From Deltaproteobacteria bacterium (GTDB taxonomy: Bacteria; Myxococcota_A; UBA9160; UBA4427), in assembly GCA_002691205.1 (NCBI GenBank), contig NZHD01000086.1:4651-68650 (forward strand): 64,000 bases of DNA, written 5' to 3'. Positions 25,872 through 34,580 of this stretch are shown here, piece after piece (the stretch's first letter is position 1; every line of letters starts with the position of its first letter). The position numbers and the translations under genes were made by a program. The notes under the pieces are model-generated. The model did no database searches and was not told the origin of the DNA. It saw only the letters and a list, made by a program, of their open reading frames with translations.

Positions 25872-26783
25872 ATGAGTGAATTTCGCCTCCCTGCGGTGGC
25901 GTTGGCTGCGGTTCCAAAACGTCGTCTCGCATGCCTGGAATTGGCAAAAAACATTGAAAGACGAGGCTTTTCAGGGATTTACTGTGCCAGCGTGGGAGAT
26001 GGGCTGGGCTTATGCTTAGCCATGGCCGGGGAGACTCATGAAATTCCTTTCGGAACGGCGATCTCGAATATCTATACAAGGATGGCGTCCGATTACGCTT
26101 CTACGACGGCGCTGATTCACGAACTTTCAAATGGCCGGTTTCGTTTTGGAATTGGGGTGAGTCACGAGCCCATGCTGAGGCGGATGGGAATTGAGGGTGG
26201 TCGCCCTCTCTCCGAGATGCGCTCATTTGTGGAAGCTTGGCGGGCCACGCAAAAAACGGGTGAGCAGCCTCCGCTAGTTCTGGCAGCCATGAGGAAAAAA
26301 ATGGTGGCTCTCGCAGGAGAGATCGCCGAGGGCGTTGTTTTTGCGAACGGAGCCCTCTCTCATATGGCCGATTCTTTGACGGCTCTGTCAGGACCTGCCT
26401 GCAAACGTGAAGACTTTTTTGTTGGATGCATGATTCCAACCTGCATTAGCGAAGATCGCGATGCTGCGGCGGCGGTTCATCGTCGAACTCTAAGTTTCTA
26501 TGTGACCTTACCCAACTACCGAAATTATTGGAAAGAAGCAGGATACGTCGAGGAAATGGAAGCCATCGAAAAGGCACTTTTGGAGGGGAAGCAAGATCGA
26601 GTGCCTTCTTTGATGACTGACGCTTGGCTCTCGGATTGCACGCTTTATGGTTCGCGCCATGAAGTTCGCGAGACCCTTGAAGCCTGGTTTGAGGCCGGAG
26701 TGAGCACGCCGATTATTGTGCCGTCGTCGGTTGAAGGAAATCAAATGACTGCATTTGAGGAGATCTTCGCGCTCTACTCCTAG
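25872..26783 (+). CDS. LLM-class flavin/F420-dependent oxidoreductase
   Basis: A 303-aa TIM-barrel protein of the luciferase-like family: LELAKNIERRGFSGIYCASVGDG, IPFGTAISNIYTRMASDYASTTALIHELSNGRFRFGIGVSHEPM, then PPLVLAAMRKKMVALAGEIAEGVVFANGALSHM. The latter pattern (LAA...K.V.LAGE.ADG) is common in F420-dependent members, but FMN cannot be excluded. AGGAGA lies seven bases before the ATG. An F420:NADP reductase-like gene at 42735 would fit an F420-using cell. The substrate is unknown. Confidence 0.82.
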   Translation: MSEFRLPAVALAAVPKRRLACLELAKNIERRGFSGIYCASVGDGLGLCLAMAGETHEIPFGTAISNIYTRMASDYASTTALIHELSNGRFRFGIGVSHEPMLRRMGIEGGRPLSEMRSFVEAWRATQKTGEQPPLVLAAMRKKMVALAGEIAEGVVFANGALSHMADSLTALSGPACKREDFFVGCMIPTCISEDRDAAAAVHRRTLSFYVTLPNYRNYWKEAGYVEEMEAIEKALLEGKQDRVPSLMTDAWLSDCTLYGSRHEVRETLEAWFEAGVSTPIIVPSSVEGNQMTAFEEIFALYS

Positions 26784-26810
26784 ACGCTCTTCCATGAAGA
26801 GTGTCTAGGA
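26778..26810 (+). terminator. Strong hairpin overlapping the LLM stop codon
   Basis: TCCTAGAC (26778-26785) pairs with GTCTAGGA (26803-26810); after a G-U pair, CTCTT pairs with AAGAG around the loop CCATG. The stem includes the TAG stop. No U-tract follows, so it may be an RNA-stability element rather than a terminator. Confidence 0.55.
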
Positions 26811-26920
26811 CACACACTCTCCTTCTTGCTTGTGATAGAGGGCCACAAGAGCAACATAGATTGTTATCTTTTGGCCGTGCCCTTTTGGGTGGCTTAAAAA
26901 TATTCGAGGGAGAGAATTAG

Positions 26921-27781
26921 ATGGTTCATTCTACGCATCGTTTACGAGAACTGCTCGCCGAAGAGCGTCTCCACGTCATGCCATGCTGCTTTGATGCGCT
27001 GTCCGCACGCCTTATTGAACGGGCTGATTTCCCCCTGACATTCATGAGCGGCTTTGCTGTAAGCGCGACTCGTTTGGGTCTGCCCGATACAGGATTGATC
27101 TCGTATGGCGAGATGGTCGATCAGGGAAGAAATATTTGTGAGGCCGTATCGATTCCGGTGATAGGAGATGCGGATACAGGTTACGGAAACGCGGTGAACG
27201 CGAAGCGCACTGTCCGGGGTTATGCGGCCGCAGGCTTTGCATGCGTGACCATCGAAGATCAACTGGCACCGAAGCGATGCGGGCACACTTTGGGTAAAGA
27301 AGTGGTTTCGAGAGATGAAGCGGTAGCGCGTGTGCGAGCAGCTGTAGATGCCAGAGACGAGGGCGCGGACACTTTGATCATGGCAAGAACGGATGCTCGC
27401 AAAGAATATGGTTTTGATGAGGCGATTTGGCGCTGTCAGGCTTTTGCGGATCTCGGTGCGGATATTATTTTCTTCGAAGCGCCTCAGAGCGAGGCTGAGA
27501 TGGAGCGTCTGTGTCGCGAAATTCCAGGCATTAAAATGGTGAATATGGTGGAGCAAGGAACGACGCCCGTTCTCGCCCCTGAGCAATTGGAGTCCCTTGG
27601 ATTTAGGATTGCCGCTTATCCACTCACGCTTCTTTCAAGTGCGATTCGCGCCATGAATGAGGCCTTGGCCGATTTGGCCCAAGGCCGCTCGCCCACAGGT
27701 CTATTGGACTTCGAAAATCTGAGAGAGGTGGTGGGTTTCCCCGAGTATGATCTTGAGCAGGACAGATATCGTTTAAAGTAA
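26921..27781 (+). CDS. Isocitrate lyase / PEP-mutase family lyase
   Basis: The 286-aa TIM-barrel enzyme carries the family markers: DADTGYGNAVNAKRTV for Mg binding, VTIEDQLAPKRCGHTLGKEVV containing the KRCGH active-site loop, and IMARTDA. Members include methylisocitrate lyase, oxaloacetate decarboxylase, carboxyphosphonoenolpyruvate mutase and phosphonopyruvate hydrolase. The KxCGH Cys suggests C-C lyase chemistry. No phosphonate or 2-methylcitrate genes are nearby, so the substrate is open. A ribosome-binding site (GAGGGAGAG) precedes ATG 26921. Confidence 0.85.
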   Translation: MVHSTHRLRELLAEERLHVMPCCFDALSARLIERADFPLTFMSGFAVSATRLGLPDTGLISYGEMVDQGRNICEAVSIPVIGDADTGYGNAVNAKRTVRGYAAAGFACVTIEDQLAPKRCGHTLGKEVVSRDEAVARVRAAVDARDEGADTLIMARTDARKEYGFDEAIWRCQAFADLGADIIFFEAPQSEAEMERLCREIPGIKMVNMVEQGTTPVLAPEQLESLGFRIAAYPLTLLSSAIRAMNEALADLAQGRSPTGLLDFENLREVVGFPEYDLEQDRYRLK

Positions 27782-27787
27782 ATCGCT

Positions 27788-30376
27788 TCACTCGGAGATT
27801 GAGCGTAATCGCAGAAGTGGATCTGCTGGGTTTCCGTCGCTTTGGAGGTCCACGTTGCCTTCGATCGCCCAGAAGTTATCGCCTCGATGATCTACGATCA
27901 CCTGCCGTACACGAAACTGTCGAGGGCTAACTTCATCAATCACGCAGAAATGCGCCTGACGGGATCGCGTGTCTCGGATGATGGCTTCATACTCTTCGAA
28001 ATAAGGGGCGAGTGCTTCCTCAAATCGGTGTGGAGGCCAATTCTTTTGGCTTTCTGGGTTGAGAAGGTGGCTGGCATCTTCGAAGCGCTTCGAGGCCAGG
28101 GCACCAACGAGTTGTTGAAGCTCACCTCGGATCCGTGCCCTTAGCGCTTTTGGATCCGCCACAAGGTCGTATTCTCGAGGCACGGCGCTGGAGGGTGCTT
28201 TGGGATCAGCGTTCGCTCCCGGCTGTACGAGATTCTCCCAGGCTTCAAGCAGGCTTGAGTCGACTCTTCCGATCATCGCTCGGAAGAAGCCCACCATGTC
28301 TTCAACTTCATCTGTCTTTAACGCTTCGGGGACAGATTGTTCAAGTGTGTTGTGGACTTGGCCCAGGTAACGCAAAAGCACACCCTCGACCCGCGTAATT
28401 TCCATCCTTTTGACCCAGTCGTCAAAGGTTGAGCTTGATTCGTAGATGTCCCGAGCAATGCCTTTGGGCCGAATCGCATCGGTCCCAACCCAAGGGTGTT
28501 TTGCTGAAAAAAGATCGAAGGTGGCGTGAAGAAAGTCCTCCGACGGTTTAGGCCAGGTTACTTTCTCGACCTTCTCCATTCGTTCTTCGTAGGGGACTCG
28601 GTCGGCTTTTAGCTGAGCGATTAATTCTCCGCGTGCTTTTCTTTGTTGTTGGATCAGGATGGGCATTGGGTTTTGAAGAATTCCCTCTGTGATGGCGAGG
28701 ATATCCAACGCGTAATCCGGAGCTTCTCGATCTAGGGCGCTGGCCGCGTCCACAAGGTAGAGTGAAAGGGTTTGATGCAAGGAGAAGTCACGTTGCAGTT
28801 CACGGCTGACCCGGACTCGCTGGCCTCCCTCGGTGGCTGACTCAACTTCCACGAGACCTGCTTCTCTGAGGGAGCGAAAAAATCGAGCGGCTTCTCGTCG
28901 GTGTGTCCTGAGATTGGCGGCTGGCTCATGGCTTTGTGTGATCAAATCACCGAGACCATGGTAGCCGGGTGCCTCGGAGTCGGTGCCGTCTGCTGATTTG
29001 AGGAAGCTAATAATCAGTCCGTGAGAGATTCTGAATCGCGATTCAAGTTTTTCGGGAGGACTCCATATTAATTTATCAAAGGTTTCCTTAGTCCAATTGA
29101 CAAAACCCCGCTCGGGCGGCTTTTTCCGGACAATTTTTTTCCGCGAAGAACCTTTTTTCATTTTCTCGTCAATGCGTTGATTTGCAATGACGTGCTCAGG
29201 TGCTTGTGCGACGACGCTTCCCTCTTCATCGAATCCCTTCCGACCGGCTCGACCCGAGATTTGTTTAAAATCCCGTATCGAGAGCAAGGAAACTTTTTCG
29301 CCGTTGAATTTGCAGAGTTGGGTAAAAAGCACCGTGCGGATTGGGATATTGACCCCCATGCCGAGTGTGTCCGTGCCGCAAATGACGCGCAGCAGTCCAT
29401 CTGCGGCGAGTCGTTCCACGAGCAAGCGATATTTTGGCAGGAGGCCCGCATGATGGAGCCCGATGCCATGTCGGAGAACTCGCTTTATTTCTGGGCCATA
29501 GGGAGTATCGAAGCGAAATCCGCCGATGGCCTCGCCGATGGCTTTTCGTTGTTCCCGATTGGTGATTTTTGCGCTCGTGAGTCCTTGGGCTTGTTCAGAG
29601 GCGGCTCGTTGAGTGAAGTGAACGATATAGATGGGCGCTTTTTTTCCTTGTAGGAGAGCTTCGACGGATTCAAGGATAGGTGTCTTGGCGTAAAGAAAGT
29701 CTAGCGGGACCGGTCTCTCTTCTGAATGGATACGGCAGACACGCTGGCCTGTGCGGGATTCGATTTTGCGTTCAATCTCGGATGTGTCGCCCAGCGTGGC
29801 AGACATCAACAAGAAGTGAGTTCGAGGCAGTTGGATAAGTGGAATTTGCCAAGCGACACCTCGGTCACGATCTCCGTAGTAATGAAACTCATCCATGACG
29901 ACGTACGGTGCGTCGGCCTCTTCACCTTGCGCAATGGCCATGTTGGCCAAGACTTCGGCTGTACAGCAGATGATGGACGCCCCCCAGTTCAGGCTGGCAT
30001 CTCCGGTAAGCATGCCGACGTTTTCGGGGCCGAATTGTTCGCAAAGATCAAAAAACTTCTCGCTTACTAAAGCTTTGATCGGTGCCGTGTAGAACGATCG
30101 TTTGCCCTCGCACATAGCTTTGAAGTGAAGGCCTTGGGCAACCAAGCTCTTTCCCGAACCGGTTGGTGTGCTGAGAATGACGTGTCGCCCGGTCATGAGT
30201 TCGAGAAGGGCTTCTTCTTGAGCGGGGTAGGGGGTAATTTTCTGTTCGCTGACCCATTCAAGGAAGCGGTCGAGGATGGCCTCTCCATCAAGGGCGCCGT
30301 GATGGGGCAAGTAGGCTTTAAGAGGTTTTTGGACCCGACTTGATTCTTGGGAGGTATCCGTTGTGTCGAGGATCAT
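27788..30376 (-). CDS. DEAD/DEAH-box (Ski2-like) helicase, DUF3516 type
   Basis: The 862-aa superfamily 2 helicase has PYPAQEEALLELMTGRHVILSTPTGSGKSLVA (Q-motif region and Walker A), APIKALVSEKFF (Ia), VVMDEFHYYGD (DEFH, motif II), LLMSATLGD (III) and GRAGRKGFD (VI). The long C-terminal region matches the helicase-plus-DUF3516 architecture found in some actinobacteria and deltaproteobacteria; a nuclear-transport-factor-like fold may lie near the end. It probably remodels RNA. The start is three bases after the stop of the PP2C gene, so the two are one transcript. Confidence 0.87.
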   Translation of the reverse strand: MILDTTDTSQESSRVQKPLKAYLPHHGALDGEAILDRFLEWVSEQKITPYPAQEEALLELMTGRHVILSTPTGSGKSLVAQGLHFKAMCEGKRSFYTAPIKALVSEKFFDLCEQFGPENVGMLTGDASLNWGASIICCTAEVLANMAIAQGEEADAPYVVMDEFHYYGDRDRGVAWQIPLIQLPRTHFLLMSATLGDTSEIERKIESRTGQRVCRIHSEERPVPLDFLYAKTPILESVEALLQGKKAPIYIVHFTQRAASEQAQGLTSAKITNREQRKAIGEAIGGFRFDTPYGPEIKRVLRHGIGLHHAGLLPKYRLLVERLAADGLLRVICGTDTLGMGVNIPIRTVLFTQLCKFNGEKVSLLSIRDFKQISGRAGRKGFDEEGSVVAQAPEHVIANQRIDEKMKKGSSRKKIVRKKPPERGFVNWTKETFDKLIWSPPEKLESRFRISHGLIISFLKSADGTDSEAPGYHGLGDLITQSHEPAANLRTHRREAARFFRSLREAGLVEVESATEGGQRVRVSRELQRDFSLHQTLSLYLVDAASALDREAPDYALDILAITEGILQNPMPILIQQQRKARGELIAQLKADRVPYEERMEKVEKVTWPKPSEDFLHATFDLFSAKHPWVGTDAIRPKGIARDIYESSSTFDDWVKRMEITRVEGVLLRYLGQVHNTLEQSVPEALKTDEVEDMVGFFRAMIGRVDSSLLEAWENLVQPGANADPKAPSSAVPREYDLVADPKALRARIRGELQQLVGALASKRFEDASHLLNPESQKNWPPHRFEEALAPYFEEYEAIIRDTRSRQAHFCVIDEVSPRQFRVRQVIVDHRGDNFWAIEGNVDLQSDGNPADPLLRLRSISE

Positions 30377-30379
30377 CTT

Positions 30380-31405
30380 TTAGGGTGAATTGGCTGGGTC
30401 TTCGAGGCCCAGAAGGAGCAGTGCGAGGATGCCAGCCAGGAGAATCAGAGTAATAGCCCATCGCAGCCACGGTCCTGCGGCGGCGGCTCCTGGATTTTTG
30501 CCATCTGAGGGCGCGCGTGTGATTCCGTCTTCGGATTTCGGTCGGGGCAGGACGACCACCTGAACGGTAACGTTGTCCATTCCGCCAGCTTGATTGGCCT
30601 CTTCGATCAGCTTTTCTGCGATCTCTTGCGGATGGCCCTCACTCAGAATTTCAGAGATTTGAGGTTCGGAGAGCATGCCAGAGAGGCCATCAGAACAGAG
30701 CAGGAAACGATCTCCGCGCATGATGTCGATGGGGGTGAGTTCGATTTGCACTTCATTGCGTGTCCCAAGCGCCCGCAGGATTTCGTTGCTTTGTGGATGA
30801 TGTCGAGCCTCTTCCAGAGAAAGTTGACCTCTTTTGACCAGTTCCCCCACGACGGAGTGATCGGCCGTTAGTTGCTCGAGTTGGCCCTCTCGCATTCGAT
30901 AGGCTCGACTATCTCCAACATGAGCGAGTGTCGCGGCGGGGCTTCCGTCGAGGAGCAGAGCCACGGCGGTGGTTCCCATACCGGCCAGTTCACTCTCGTT
31001 GCTGGAGCGCTCAAAAATGACCTGATTGGCTTCATTGAAAGCATGCTCGAGAAGGCGAGACGGTTCGACGGTCGAGTCCTCTTGGAAAACCTCGCCCATG
31101 CGTCGCACGGCCATTTGGCTGGCGACTTCACCTCCCCGGTGGCCTCCCATACCATCGGCGACCAGCAGCAGACGCACCCCGCTCTCGGGATGTTGAAAGT
31201 CTCCGCACTCGTCTTGGTTGATCGTCCGGACTCGGCCAATATCCGATGCCGAGGCAATCAGTGCGATGGTCGGGTCGTAGCCCGAATGCGTGAGAAGGCT
31301 GTCCTTCTTTTTTTCTGAGCTCAAGTTGAGAGTGTACCGCCGTTTCTGAGGAATCGTAGGCTCCTCGCTGGGTTCGCGACCCGCTTGACGTGAGCTTGAC
31401 CCCAT
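30380..31405 (-). CDS. PP2C-type Ser/Thr protein phosphatase with C-terminal membrane anchor
   Basis: A 341-aa PPM phosphatase: ASDIGRVRTINQDECGDF, LLLVADGMGGHRGGEVAS (metal Asp), HVGDSRAYRMREGQLEQLTADHS, FLLCSDGLSGMLS and GGMDNVTVQVV. The catalytic domain lies at about residues 45-290 and is followed by a single transmembrane helix (WLRWAITLILLAGILALLLLG), so the catalytic part is cytoplasmic and anchored. It would reverse Ser/Thr kinase signals; the FHA-cyclase at 17343 is a possible circuit partner. It precedes the helicase gene in the same unit. Confidence 0.92.
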   Translation of the reverse strand: MGSSSRQAGREPSEEPTIPQKRRYTLNLSSEKKKDSLLTHSGYDPTIALIASASDIGRVRTINQDECGDFQHPESGVRLLLVADGMGGHRGGEVASQMAVRRMGEVFQEDSTVEPSRLLEHAFNEANQVIFERSSNESELAGMGTTAVALLLDGSPAATLAHVGDSRAYRMREGQLEQLTADHSVVGELVKRGQLSLEEARHHPQSNEILRALGTRNEVQIELTPIDIMRGDRFLLCSDGLSGMLSEPQISEILSEGHPQEIAEKLIEEANQAGGMDNVTVQVVVLPRPKSEDGITRAPSDGKNPGAAAAGPWLRWAITLILLAGILALLLLGLEDPANSP

Positions 31406-31476
31406 TCTAGACCCATGTGACCTTTCAGTGCAAAGAGGACTTCAGAATTTGCCCCAGGGCGGTTATTCTTCTGCCC

Positions 31477-32178
31477 ATGACTCGCGCCGACAAGGCGAAA
31501 AAAATTTTAAAAATCCTGAAGGACCTCTACCCCTCTCCTCCGGTGCCTCTTCAGCACGAAGATCCCTTTTCGTTGTTGGTGGCCGTTCTTTTGTCGGCTC
31601 AATGCACAGATGAAAGGGTGAATCAGGTCACACCGGGGCTCTTTCGTCAGGCAAGCACGCCTGAAGAGATGTCCAAATTGCCCGTCAGTCAAATTTTGGC
31701 TGAAATTCGTTCCTGCGGACTTGCGCCTTCCAAGGCAAAAAACATTAAGGCTTTATCGGAACTTCTTGTTGAGCGTCACGAGGGAAGGACACCGGAAAAC
31801 CTAGAGGCGCTTGAGGCCTTACCCGGGGTCGGGCATAAGACGGCGAGCGTGGTTATGGCGCAGGCATTCGGTCACGCGGCTTTCCCCGTGGACACGCATA
31901 TTCACCGTTTGGCCGCACGCTGGGGGTTGTCCCGGGGGACAACTGTCGAGCATACAGAAAGAGACTTGAAGAAAGTTTTTGATGAAGAGGAATGGTCGTG
32001 GCTTCATCTGGCCATCATTTATTTTGGTCGGGAGCATTGTCCGGCGCGCGGCCACGCTCTCGCTGATTGTCCCATCTGTGGTTGGGCGGCCACTCGGAAA
32101 CGGATGCGCGAAGAGGCCATGGCAGGCGGGGGCGGCCCGAGATCTCGGCCAAGCGAGTCGTCAAAGGCCAAACGTTGA
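31477..32178 (+). CDS. nth: Endonuclease III with an incomplete iron-sulfur motif
   Basis: This 233-aa DNA glycosylase/AP lyase removes oxidised pyrimidines. The HhH motif LPGVGHKTA has the catalytic Lys121, and VDTHIHRLAARWG has the catalytic Asp139. At the C-terminus the usual C-x6-C-x2-C-x5-C cluster is changed: C188-x9-C198-x2-C201 and no fourth Cys, so a normal [4Fe-4S] cluster is doubtful. The tail is Gly/Ser/Arg-rich. ATG 31477 (MTRADK) replaces the longer track start. It diverges from the PP2C-helicase unit. Confidence 0.92.
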   Translation: MTRADKAKKILKILKDLYPSPPVPLQHEDPFSLLVAVLLSAQCTDERVNQVTPGLFRQASTPEEMSKLPVSQILAEIRSCGLAPSKAKNIKALSELLVERHEGRTPENLEALEALPGVGHKTASVVMAQAFGHAAFPVDTHIHRLAARWGLSRGTTVEHTERDLKKVFDEEEWSWLHLAIIYFGREHCPARGHALADCPICGWAATRKRMREEAMAGGGGPRSRPSESSKAKR

Positions 32179-32239
32179 AAATCAAGTTCCTCGAAGGATC
32201 GAAAGAGTTTTTTGGGGATGGTTCGGGCTTTGAGTGGTT

Positions 32240-33136
32240 CTAGGAACGGCGGATGAGGACGATTCTGTTAGCGAGACTGGCTTCAGGCAAGTCTTCCACC
32301 TTTTCAAGTTCGATGCGGTGACCGACCACTTGAACCAGATGTGTGCCTGCATCGGTCTCGACAAATCCCTTCGCTCTCAAAAGCCCCGGTTGAGAAAGTC
32401 TTGCTTCTAGCTTGCTTATGGAAATTCCGGCTTCAACAGACCAGATTTCAGTTTCGAAATGTTCGTGGCTGTGTGCGGGAGCGGAGGGTGCGGGGCCATT
32501 CCGGTCTAATTCTCCTAAGTCGGGTGGGAAGAGTAGATCGGGTGCCACTTGGCCCATCCGAGAGTTGACGATGGGCGCGTCGGGTTCGATGGCGCGTAGT
32601 CGAGTAAGAACTCCTTCGAGTTGGTCTGCGTTGACGAGGTCAACTTTGTTTAGGATGAGAAGGTCAGCGCTTGTGGCTTGGTCAGTGAAAGTGCCTTCAA
32701 GGTCACGCCCTTCGAGAAGTTGTTCGGCATTAACGACGACTACGGCCATATCATCGCCGACCCAATCACGGACCGGGTCACGCCAGAAGTTGAGTTGCGT
32801 ATCAAAGGGCAGGGCGGCCCCCGATGTCTCGACAATAATACGGTCGGGATTAATCTCGTCCTTGAGAGTCTGGAGGGTCTCTATGAGGTCATCTGCGAGT
32901 TCGCAGCACACGCAGCCTCCCTCGAGTTCGACGTAGGCTTTGCCGCCTTGGCCCAAAAGGGCACGGTCAATTCCTAATTCTCCCAGCTCATTGGAAATCA
33001 GAGCCACACGGATGCCGGTTCTGACGGCCTCATCCAGAAGGTTTCGAATAAGGGTGGTTTTGCCGCTGCCGAGAAATCCGGAAACGACGAGGGCTGGAAC
33101 CTTCGCGTTTGTCTTTACTTGGGTATCCTCAGTCAT
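32240..33136 (-). CDS. CobW/G3E-family GTPase (metallochaperone-like)
   Basis: A 298-aa GTPase: Walker A GFLGSGKTTLIRN, the metal-binding motif GGCVCC, PDRIIVETSGAALP, the specificity motif LNKVDLV, and a C-terminal CobW domain reading LLRAKGFVETDAGTHLVQVVGHRIELE. A His-rich PAHSHEHFE segment before the C-terminal domain is typical of zinc- or cobalt-handling COG0523 proteins. No metal-responsive promoter is obvious, and its metal and client are unknown. Divergent from gor. Confidence 0.87.
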   Translation of the reverse strand: MTEDTQVKTNAKVPALVVSGFLGSGKTTLIRNLLDEAVRTGIRVALISNELGELGIDRALLGQGGKAYVELEGGCVCCELADDLIETLQTLKDEINPDRIIVETSGAALPFDTQLNFWRDPVRDWVGDDMAVVVVNAEQLLEGRDLEGTFTDQATSADLLILNKVDLVNADQLEGVLTRLRAIEPDAPIVNSRMGQVAPDLLFPPDLGELDRNGPAPSAPAHSHEHFETEIWSVEAGISISKLEARLSQPGLLRAKGFVETDAGTHLVQVVGHRIELEKVEDLPEASLANRIVLIRRS

Positions 33137-33193
33137 CGTGCTTGGTTAGATAGAACATTCGGGGCGGCAGATCGAATTTAAAGTGAGGAAAAC

Positions 33194-34561
33194 ATGTCAG
33201 AATACGATTATGACCTTTTCGTGATTGGCGCGGGTTCGGGAGGAGTCCGGGCAAGTCGACTCGCGGCTTCCTTCGGGGCGAAAGTCGCTGTGGCTGAGGA
33301 GCGTTTTCTGGGTGGAACATGCGTCAATGTCGGTTGTATTCCCAAGAAGTTGCTCGTTTACGCTTCCGCTTTTCGCGAGGAATTGAAAGAAGCTACGGAA
33401 GGGTACGGATGGTCGGTGGGGGAAGCTCAGTTTGATTGGGCGACCTTGATTGAGAATAAAAATCGAGAGATCGAGCGTTTGAATGGAGTCTATGCCCATC
33501 TACTTGACTCTTCCGGGGTAGAGACCATTGAAGGCCGAGCGGTGATCGAAGGACCAAACAGCGTGTCTGTTGCAGGCCGTCATTTCTCCGCTCGGCACAT
33601 CCTCGTGGCGACGGGGGGCCGTGCTTTCCGACCTCCTGAGATTGAGGGGATTGAGCACGCGATCACCTCGGACGAGGCTTTTTATCTAGAGGATCTGCCG
33701 AAAAGTATTTTGGTGATGGGCGGGGGCTATATCGCCGTCGAATTTGCCGGTATTTTTTCGGGTCTTGGAGTCGAGGTCTGCCAGCTGTATCGAGGCCCCC
33801 TCTTTTTACGCGGCTTTGATGATGACTTGCGGGCGCATCTGGCCGATGAAATTCGCGAGGCCGGTGTGAATTTGGTCTTTGATCGTGTGCCCACACAAAT
33901 TGAGCGCTGCTCAAACGGTGTGCGGGTCACACTTGATGATGGCCAGATTTTAGAAGCGGATTACCTATTGGCGGCGACGGGTCGCATTCCGTACAGCGCC
34001 GACCTCGGATTAGAAAAAGCCGGAGTGAAGGTGGCCTCCAACGGGGCGATCGAGGTGGACGAATATTCTCAGACCAATATTCCGAGCATCCACGCAATTG
34101 GCGACGTGACAGATCGGATGAATCTGACTCCCGTGGCGATTCATGAAGCCATTTGTTTAGCGAATACGCTCTTTGCCGATCGGCCTATGGCACCAAGCCA
34201 TGCGTGTGTGCCCGCGGCCGTGTTTAGCCAACCTCCTCTCGGTACGGTGGGATTGACGGAGGCAGAAGCTCGCGAGCAGGGCTTCAAGGTCGACATCTAT
34301 CGCTCGAGTTTTCGAGGGCTTAAGCAGACGCTGACATCTTCTCGTTCACGTACGTTGATGAAGTTGGTGGTGGATCAGGAGACCGACCGCGTGCTAGGGG
34401 CCCATATGGCTGGCCACGAAGCTGCAGAAATTATTCAGGGTTTGGCGGTGGCGGTGAAGGCTGGACTGACCAAGGGTCAATGGGATGCCACGTTGCCTAT
34501 CCATCCCACTTTGGCAGAGGAGTTCGTGACTTTACGCGAGCCGGTGGGACTGATTGATTGA
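33194..34561 (+). CDS. gor: Glutathione-disulfide reductase
   Basis: A 455-aa class I disulfide oxidoreductase: FVIGAGSGGVRASRLAASFGAKVAVAE for FAD, the redox pair in LGGTCVNVGCIPKK, a second dinucleotide fold GGGYIAVEFAGIFSGLG, and the C-terminal HPTLAEEF with the catalytic His-Glu. An Arg follows in the NADPH region (LYRGPLFLRGFD), as in glutathione reductases rather than dihydrolipoamide dehydrogenases. It would keep glutathione reduced for the glutaredoxin at 15051. GAGG precedes the ATG. The outer-membrane gene starts 19 bases downstream. Confidence 0.9.
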   Translation: MSEYDYDLFVIGAGSGGVRASRLAASFGAKVAVAEERFLGGTCVNVGCIPKKLLVYASAFREELKEATEGYGWSVGEAQFDWATLIENKNREIERLNGVYAHLLDSSGVETIEGRAVIEGPNSVSVAGRHFSARHILVATGGRAFRPPEIEGIEHAITSDEAFYLEDLPKSILVMGGGYIAVEFAGIFSGLGVEVCQLYRGPLFLRGFDDDLRAHLADEIREAGVNLVFDRVPTQIERCSNGVRVTLDDGQILEADYLLAATGRIPYSADLGLEKAGVKVASNGAIEVDEYSQTNIPSIHAIGDVTDRMNLTPVAIHEAICLANTLFADRPMAPSHACVPAAVFSQPPLGTVGLTEAEAREQGFKVDIYRSSFRGLKQTLTSSRSRTLMKLVVDQETDRVLGAHMAGHEAAEIIQGLAVAVKAGLTKGQWDATLPIHPTLAEEFVTLREPVGLID

Positions 34562-34580
34562 GTCGACTCGGACCAAGGGT

